Positions 31,397 to 36,174 of a DNA stretch of 36,174 nt are shown in pieces; within the stretch, counting starts at the first letter, position 1; every line of letters begins with the position of its first letter. A model generated the notes under the pieces. The model worked only from the letters and a program-made list of their open reading frames with translations. It did not search any database and was not told where the DNA came from. This DNA is from Acidobacteria bacterium RIFCSPLOWO2_02_FULL_65_29 (lineage in GTDB: Bacteria; Acidobacteriota; Vicinamibacteria; Vicinamibacterales; CAVVIG01): the NCBI GenBank assembly GCA_001767435.1, contig MEKT01000056.1, forward strand, positions 1 to 36,174, written 5' to 3'. The position numbers were made by a program, and so were the translations under genes.

Positions 31397-32224
31397 TTAC
31401 ACCCTTTTCGCGAGGATGATCCACACGTCCGCCCGCTCGTCCCACGGGCGGCCCCGGTAGTCCCCCAGGACGGCGGAGACGGCGAATCCGGCGCGTTGCA
31501 GGCGCTCGACCATCGCACGAACCGGAATCGTGCGAAATGTCAGCTCGAAGCGATGCTCGGAGGTGTGCTGTCCCCGGCGCTGCTGATAGCACTGCTCGAA
31601 GATCGTGAGGCGCCGCCGGCGATCCTGACGAACCGATTCAACCAGCGTGACGTGCGCCCCGCTGGCGGCCGGGCCGCGAAGAGGAATGCGGTTCCGATAC
31701 TCCTGCCAGGCGGGCACGTCGGGCACGAGGTCGACGCCGAAGATGCCGCCCGGCGCGATCACCCGAGCCACAGCGTCGAGAGCCGCGGACAGGTCGCGAG
31801 GGCGCACGAGGGATTGCAGCACCCCGTAGGGGGCGAGCACCATGCGAAATCGGCTGACGCCAAACGGCAGGGCCCGAATATCGCCGCGGACGAGCAGCAG
31901 ACGGCCAGCCCAGCGGCCGCCTCGCCCTCGTCTCGCGCGCTGAACCTTCTGACGCGCGCGCGCGAGCATTGGCGCCGATCGATCGACGCCGACGAGCGAA
32001 ACGCCTGCGCGCGCGAGAGGCAGCGAGATACGGCCGGTGCCGCATCCCAGCTCGAGGACAGGTCCACGGGCGCCGAGCGCAATCCGCTGCCAGAACGCGA
32101 CGTCCGCCCGCCCGACCGTGCGGGCGTTCTCCCAATCGTAGAACGGCGCGTACTGGTCCCAACCGTGCCAGCCCTCACGAGGGAGTCTGGAGGCCGGGGA
32201 CTTGGGACGAGAAGACACGCGCAT
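31397..32224 (-). CDS. Class I SAM-dependent methyltransferase
   Basis: The product is 275 residues from ATG 32224. The N-terminal stretch GWDQYAPFYDWENARTVGRADVAFW precedes the SAM-binding motif I VLELGCGTGRISLPLARAG, motif II VGVDRSAPMLARA, and LLLVRGDIRALPF; then APYGVLQSLVRPRDLSAALDAVARVIAPGGIFGVDLVPD. The C-terminal half has beta strands with SEHRFELTFRTIPVRAMVERL. It resembles broad-specificity small-molecule methyltransferases; the substrate is unknown. It stands 51 bases downstream-side of yebC in the same direction. Confidence 0.88.
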   Translation of the reverse strand: MRVSSRPKSPASRLPREGWHGWDQYAPFYDWENARTVGRADVAFWQRIALGARGPVLELGCGTGRISLPLARAGVSLVGVDRSAPMLARARQKVQRARRGRGGRWAGRLLLVRGDIRALPFGVSRFRMVLAPYGVLQSLVRPRDLSAALDAVARVIAPGGIFGVDLVPDVPAWQEYRNRIPLRGPAASGAHVTLVESVRQDRRRRLTIFEQCYQQRRGQHTSEHRFELTFRTIPVRAMVERLQRAGFAVSAVLGDYRGRPWDERADVWIILAKRV

Positions 32225-32262
32225 GGAGTCTACGGCATCGGCATGCAACAGTCCGAGAGCTG

Positions 32263-32973
32263 TTAGTCGGACACAGCAAGCTCGCCAGGCACGATGGGCC
32301 GCGTCCGCGGCAGTCGCCCGAGCCGCGCGAGATGGCCGACGAAGGCGAGGATGCCGATGAAGACCGCGAGCTTGAAGACGTCGGAGGCGCGGTTCTGCGG
32401 CAGCGCTCTCCACATGAACCACAGCACGGGCTGGGCCCAGCAGACGGCCCACACAGAGCCGTAGAAATAGCGCCGCTCGTGCCCCTCGCCTTTCGTCGAG
32501 GCTTTCACGCGGGGCAGGAGTCCGAACGCGCCGAGGGCCCAGATCGATCCGGCGAGCGGAAAATACGCCACGCGATAGATCTGCTTCAAGTACCACTGCC
32601 CGGTGACAATCGCCACGACGAGGCCGCTGATGTTCAGCACAGCGAAGGTGATGACCTCGCTCCATGCAAACGTGTAGCACACGCGCCGGTAGAGCGGATT
32701 GGGGCGATCCTCGGTGAACCGGATGATGTACGGTGTGGGCTCGACGCCAGGCAGCCGGCCGCGCGCGCCCGCCATCCCGGTGCCGGCGAGCACGGCCGCA
32801 AGCCAGAGCGCCATGCGCGCGTCGAACCCACGCTCGAACAGATCGAAGGTCAGCGGCCCTGGAGCGATGAAAAACACGAAGATCCAGATCGGCCAGTGAT
32901 TGAATCGGTAATGAAGCTTGTTGCGCTCCCGAATCTTGCGCTCGGATGCGTACTCGACAGGAATCGCCGCCAC
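32263..32973 (-). CDS. Hypothetical multi-pass membrane protein
   Basis: The product is 236 residues from ATG 32973. After a charged N-terminus (ERKIRERNKLHYRFNHW) there are about six hydrophobic segments, starting with PIWIFVFFIAPGPLTF and MALWLAAVLAGTGM, and ending with VFKLAVFIGILAFVGHL. No signature of a known transporter or enzyme is visible. The loop between segments 2 and 3 (RGRLPGVEPTPYIIRFTEDRPNPLYRRVCYTF) is well structured. It ends the minus-strand block; the region beyond switches to plus-strand genes. Confidence 0.7.
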   Translation of the reverse strand: MAAIPVEYASERKIRERNKLHYRFNHWPIWIFVFFIAPGPLTFDLFERGFDARMALWLAAVLAGTGMAGARGRLPGVEPTPYIIRFTEDRPNPLYRRVCYTFAWSEVITFAVLNISGLVVAIVTGQWYLKQIYRVAYFPLAGSIWALGAFGLLPRVKASTKGEGHERRYFYGSVWAVCWAQPVLWFMWRALPQNRASDVFKLAVFIGILAFVGHLARLGRLPRTRPIVPGELAVSD

Positions 32974-33210
32974 GTGCGCTCTTGTTTACGCGAGATCGGA
33001 CTGCCGCGTCAATCCTGACCGACGGGACAAGACGACGCCGCTCGGATGAACCCAGGCCAATATCTCTTGACAGCTTTCCTCCGACGATGGCATCGTCGTC
33101 GAAAGGCGCCGTTTTTCTCCCATCAGAGCGTCGTTCTGCAGACCGCCCGCATCGATCTCCGACCCTCCGCACTGTTCGTCTGACCGCTCCTGGGCTACCA
33201 TTGGCCGCTC
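32974..33210. promoter_or_regulatory. Divergent intergenic region with a promoter-like TTGACA and a 17-bp palindrome
   Basis: This 237-base gap holds TTGACA (33067-33072) and, 10-26 bases downstream, the near-perfect palindrome CGACGATG-G-CATCGTCG (33082-33098), which covers the space between -35 and a -10; it looks like an operator. A second promoter candidate is TACCAT (33196-33201) preceding the HupE-like ATG by 9 bases. A run of five T follows at about 33111. Confidence 0.4.
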
Positions 33211-34293
33211 ATGAAGCGGCTCGCGGGCCTCGGACTGTTCGCAGCGCTGGCCAGCGCCGCACCGGCTGCCGCGCACCCGGTTCCCTTCAGCTTCGTCGAC
33301 GTTCGTGTGGAATCGGGCGCAGTGCTCGTCACTGTGGTCGCGCACGTGTTCGACCTCGGACACGACCTCGACGTGGCGCCGCCCGAGCGGCTGCTCGAGC
33401 CGGCCGTACTCGGGGCCAAGGCCGGCGACGTGGCCGATCTGGTGCGGACTCGACTGCGCCTCGCCAGCAACGGACGCGACCTCGCGTCCGGCGAATGGTC
33501 CGCGCCCGAGGCCCTGCCAGAGCGGCAGTCGATTCAGGTGCGCGGACGGTTCAGCCTCGAGTCGGCGCCCGCCACCGTGACCCTGTCGACGCTCATGTTT
33601 CCGTACGACCCGGCGCATCAGACCTTCGTCAACTTCTACGAGGGCGACGAAGTGACCTCGCAGGCGATTCTCGATCGCGGCCGCACCCGCATCGAGTACT
33701 TCGCGGGCACGCGGCAGGGCGTGTGGGCGGTGATGCGCCGATTCGTCCCGGAAGGCGCTCGTCACATGCTCACGGGGTCCGAGCACCTGGTGTTTCTGTT
33801 CGGCCTACTGCTGCTCGGCGGGTCGCTCCGCCATCTGGCATTCGTCGTGACCGCATTCACGGCGGCGCACGCGCTGACGCTCGCGCTGGCGGCGTTGAAC
33901 GTGATGACGCCCTCGCTGCAGTTCGTCGAGCCGGGAATCGCGCTGAGCATCGTCTACGTTGGCGCCGACAACCTGATGGTCCGTGGCGGCCGCGACGTGC
34001 GCGCGTGGATTGCGGCAGGGTTTGGATTCATCCACGGCTTCGGGTTCGCCGGCGTCCTGCGTGAAATGGACTTGTCGCGCCGGGCGCTCGGCTGGTCCCT
34101 TTTTTCGTTCAACGTCGGCGTCGAAGTCGCTCAGCTACTGGTAGTTGTGGCCCTGGCGTGGGCGTTGGCGGCGCTTCGAGCCAGAAGCGAACAGGCCGGC
34201 CGGCGGGTGGCGTTTGCGGGCTCGATTGTCGTCATCGGTGCTGGTACACTCTGGTTCGTTCAACGCGTCTTCTTTCCTGGAGGCATGGCATGA
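33211..34293 (+). CDS. HupE/UreJ-2 family exported membrane protein
   Basis: The product is 360 residues from ATG 33211. It has a signal peptide (MKRLAGLGLFAALASAAPAAAHP), an extracytoplasmic beta-rich domain to about residue 180 (VPFSFVDVRVESGAVLVTVVAH; FPYDPAHQTFVNFYEGDEV), then a HupE/UreJ-like membrane region of about seven helices: GSEHLVFLFGLLLLGG, HLAFVVTAFTAAHALTLALA, IALSIVYVGADNLMV, FGFIHGFGFAGVL, FNVGVEVAQLLVVVAL. The His-rich HLxF, HAL and HGFGFAG motifs are typical of the family, which is linked to nickel or other metal transport, but no hydrogenase or urease genes are nearby. Its stop overlaps the next start (ATGA). Confidence 0.88.
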   Translation: MKRLAGLGLFAALASAAPAAAHPVPFSFVDVRVESGAVLVTVVAHVFDLGHDLDVAPPERLLEPAVLGAKAGDVADLVRTRLRLASNGRDLASGEWSAPEALPERQSIQVRGRFSLESAPATVTLSTLMFPYDPAHQTFVNFYEGDEVTSQAILDRGRTRIEYFAGTRQGVWAVMRRFVPEGARHMLTGSEHLVFLFGLLLLGGSLRHLAFVVTAFTAAHALTLALAALNVMTPSLQFVEPGIALSIVYVGADNLMVRGGRDVRAWIAAGFGFIHGFGFAGVLREMDLSRRALGWSLFSFNVGVEVAQLLVVVALAWALAALRARSEQAGRRVAFAGSIVVIGAGTLWFVQRVFFPGGMA

Positions 34294-35198
34294 AGCGGGC
34301 CGTCGTTCTCGGTTCATTACTGCTGGCCGGTGCGTTCTCCCTGGTCGCATCCGGGTACCAGCAGCCGCCAGCGGGCGGCGGTCGCGGCGGCCAGCCGCAG
34401 GGTCCGCCGGTCGTCGAGGTCGAAAAACTCAAGGACAACCTGTTCGTTCTGAGGGGCGGCGGCGGTAACACCGCGGTCTTCGTGATGGCGAACGGCGTCA
34501 CCGTGGTCGACGCGAAGAACCCGGGATGGGGCGCGCCGATTCTCGCCAAGATCAAGGAGCTCACGCCAAAGCCCGTGACGGTGCTCATCAACACACACAC
34601 GCACGGCGACCACGTGAGCGGCAACGTGGAATTTCCGGCCACCGTGGACGTGGTCGTTCAGGAAAACACCAGGACCAACATGGAGAAGATGGACATCTTC
34701 AAGAAGAACGCCAATCGCGGGATGGCGAAGCGGACGTTCACGGATCGGATGACCATCGGCAGCGGGGCGGATCAAATCGAGCTCCATTACTTCGGCCGCG
34801 CGCATACGAACGGCGATGCGTGGATCGTATTTCCGTCGCTGCGCCTCGTGCACGCCGGCGACGCGTTCTCGGGCAAGAACATCCCCATCATCGACGCGAA
34901 CAACGGCGGCAGCGGCGTCGCGTATCCGGAGACGCTGATGAAGGCTCACGCGGGCATCAGGAACGTCGACACGATCATCACCGGGCACAGCACGCAAATG
35001 ACGATGAACGACCTGCGCGAGTACGCCGACTTCAACCGCGACTTCCTGAACGCGGTGCGCGAGGCCAAGAAGGCCGGCCGAACCGTCGACGAGGTCGCGG
35101 GTAGCTGGAAGATTCCGGCGAAGTACGCCGGCTACGCGGAGCCACAGGCCATGCGGCTCCGGACCAACGTGCAAAACGTCTACAATGAGATTCCTTAG
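34290..35198 (+). CDS. Secreted metallo-beta-lactamase-fold hydrolase, first of a tandem pair
   Basis: The product is 302 residues from ATG 34290, coupled to the HupE-like gene and with a GGAGG site upstream. A signal peptide (MKRAVVLGSLLLAGAFSLVASG) is followed by a Gly/Pro/Gln-rich linker. The fold's zinc ligands are visible: HTHTHGDHVSGN, then the later His in FGRAHTNGDAWIVF, the Asp in LVHAGDAFSGK and the final His in IITGHSTQM. This resembles the 'quinoprotein relay' / glyoxalase-II-like subset of metallo-hydrolases. Substrate unknown. Close paralogue of the next gene, so it arose by tandem duplication. Confidence 0.9.
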   Translation: MKRAVVLGSLLLAGAFSLVASGYQQPPAGGGRGGQPQGPPVVEVEKLKDNLFVLRGGGGNTAVFVMANGVTVVDAKNPGWGAPILAKIKELTPKPVTVLINTHTHGDHVSGNVEFPATVDVVVQENTRTNMEKMDIFKKNANRGMAKRTFTDRMTIGSGADQIELHYFGRAHTNGDAWIVFPSLRLVHAGDAFSGKNIPIIDANNGGSGVAYPETLMKAHAGIRNVDTIITGHSTQMTMNDLREYADFNRDFLNAVREAKKAGRTVDEVAGSWKIPAKYAGYAEPQAMRLRTNVQNVYNEIP

Positions 35199-35208
35199 GA
35201 GGCGGGGC

Positions 35209-36156
35209 ATGAAACGAATCGTCGTATTGGGTGCGATCGTCGCGGCCGGCGCGCTGTCGATTGGCGTCTCCGCGTATCAGCAGCCGGCACGCGGGGGCCA
35301 GCCGGGCGGAGCGCCGGCGCCGAGAGTCGTCGAGGTCGACAAGCTGAAGGACAACTTCTTCGTACTGAGGGGCGGCGGCGGCAATACCGCCGTGTTCGTG
35401 ATGACCGACGGCATTACCGTGGTCGACACGAAGAACCCGGGCTGGGGAGCGCCAATCCTCGAGAAGATCAAGGAACTGAGCACCAAGCCGATCGTCAGGA
35501 TCATCAACACGCACACGCACGGCGACCACGTGAGCGGGAACGTAGAGTTCCCGGCGACTGTCGACGTCGTCACCCACGAGAACACGGCCGCGAACATGAA
35601 GAAGATGGCGCCGGTGACCGGCCTCCAGGCGCCGCCGCCTGGACCGACCATCTTCGAGCAGAACCAGGGAAGGGGTCTGTCGAAGCAGTCCTTCAAGGAC
35701 CGCATGACGATCGGCAAGGGTCCCGATCAGATCGACCTGCACTATTTCGGCCGCGGGCACACGAACGGCGACGCGTGGGTCCTCTTCCCCGCCCTTCGCA
35801 TCGTGCACGCGGGCGATATCTTCTCGGGCAAGAACCTCCCGCTGCTCGACGCCAACAACGGCGGCAGCGCCACCGAGATTGGCAACACGCTGTCGAAGGC
35901 TCACAGCGCGCTCAGCAAGAGCGCCGACACGATCATCACGGGCCACAGCACCCAGATGACGATGAGCGATTTGCAGCAGTACGCGCAGTTCAATCGCGAC
36001 TTCCTGAGCGCGGTGCAGACGGCGAAGAAGGCCGGCAGAACGGCGGACGAGGTCGCGAAGAGCTGGACCATCCCGGCACAGTACACCGGCTACGCGGCGC
36101 CGCAGCCCGCAAGACTTCAGTCCAACGTGCAGATTGTGTATGCCGAAACCAAGTAG
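35209..36156 (+). CDS. Secreted metallo-beta-lactamase-fold hydrolase, second of a tandem pair
   Basis: The product is 315 residues from ATG 35209, which has AGGAGG nine to ten bases upstream; a start at 35185 would lie in the preceding gene's end. It has a signal peptide (MKRIVVLGAIVAAGALSIGVSA). Metal motifs mirror its neighbour: NTHTHGDHVSGN, FGRGHTNGDAWVLF, VHAGDIFSGK, IITGHSTQM. It differs by an insertion rich in Pro after residue 130 (GLQAPPPGPTIFEQNQG), near the zinc site and likely to alter the substrate pocket. It lies 10 bases after the first copy, so one operon with HupE-like protein is likely. Confidence 0.9.
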   Translation: MKRIVVLGAIVAAGALSIGVSAYQQPARGGQPGGAPAPRVVEVDKLKDNFFVLRGGGGNTAVFVMTDGITVVDTKNPGWGAPILEKIKELSTKPIVRIINTHTHGDHVSGNVEFPATVDVVTHENTAANMKKMAPVTGLQAPPPGPTIFEQNQGRGLSKQSFKDRMTIGKGPDQIDLHYFGRGHTNGDAWVLFPALRIVHAGDIFSGKNLPLLDANNGGSATEIGNTLSKAHSALSKSADTIITGHSTQMTMSDLQQYAQFNRDFLSAVQTAKKAGRTADEVAKSWTIPAQYTGYAAPQPARLQSNVQIVYAETK

Positions 36157-36174
36157 GGGCTCGGGACTCGGGAC
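36157..36174. repeat. Short-word tandem repeat (CTCGGGAC x2), cut by the window end
   Basis: Directly after the last stop codon comes GGGCTCGGGACTCGGGAC, two copies of CTCGGGAC. It matches in type the word arrays at other gene junctions and may continue beyond the window. Confidence 0.7.

Overview
The window is high-G+C bacterial DNA. Gene content and layout suggest an Acidobacteriota genome, probably near the Vicinamibacteria; this is an inference from a small microcompartment locus with three EutN-type shells and a class II aldolase, very dense minus-strand operons with GTGA/ATGA overlaps, and short-word palindromic repeats between genes. It is not proven by any marker here.

Layout. (1) 1-2244: the 5' part of a sterol-desaturase-like membrane hydroxylase (minus) and a secreted DUF3089-type alpha/beta hydrolase (plus), followed by debris: a truncated small DNA-binding-like gene and a possible transposase scrap. 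(2) 2245-10287: an accessory island best read as an integron gene-cassette array without an integrase (a CALIN). Single genes, nearly all on the minus strand, are separated by 57-73 bp sites of the form RYYYAAC...GTTRRRY with imperfect dyad symmetry. Four of these sites carry the same two unpaired bases, a G and an A six bases apart, on the same arm, the hallmark of folded attC sites. Cassettes encode a TerB+PH-like protein, an FRG-domain protein, a possible PD-(D/E)XK-like protein, a signal-peptide-bearing MTA/SAH-type nucleosidase, a PH-like protein, an antisense-oriented toxin-antitoxin pair and an unknown protein. A 1.47 kb IS110/IS1111-family element with a frameshifted transposase sits inside one attC; removing it restores a 72 bp site. 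Its 3' noncoding end contains a 9-nt word equal to the target across the insertion junction, a candidate guide of a bridge (seek) RNA. A 310 bp noncoding segment occurs twice in the island.

(3) 10364-23355: a long minus-strand run of core genes: tilS, ftsH, folP, cdaA-ybbR-glmM (c-di-AMP and cell wall), pdxJ, a TPR protein, a YHS/TRASH-type small membrane protein, then a bacterial microcompartment module (class II aldolase with a probable C-terminal encapsulation helix, one BMC-H, three BMC-P, a Cys-rich small protein), then nth and a cyclophilin-type prolyl isomerase. (4) 23429-32973: tRNA-Met(CAU), a deoxyhypusine-synthase-like protein, queA, a stand-alone LigD-type primase/polymerase with an unknown overlapping partner, fabH, ruvB-ruvA-ruvC-yebC, a methyltransferase and a membrane protein, all minus. 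(5) 33211-36156 (plus): a HupE/UreJ-like membrane protein translationally coupled to two tandem paralogous secreted metallo-beta-lactamase-fold hydrolases.

Two genome-wide habits stand out. At least eight gene junctions carry arrays of a 7-9 bp word, usually followed by inverted copies, each junction using its own word; a related 35 bp perfect palindrome is inserted in frame inside queA. Several minus-strand starts are preceded by a recurrent extended -10 box, TGCTANNAT, and some genes look leaderless or nearly so.
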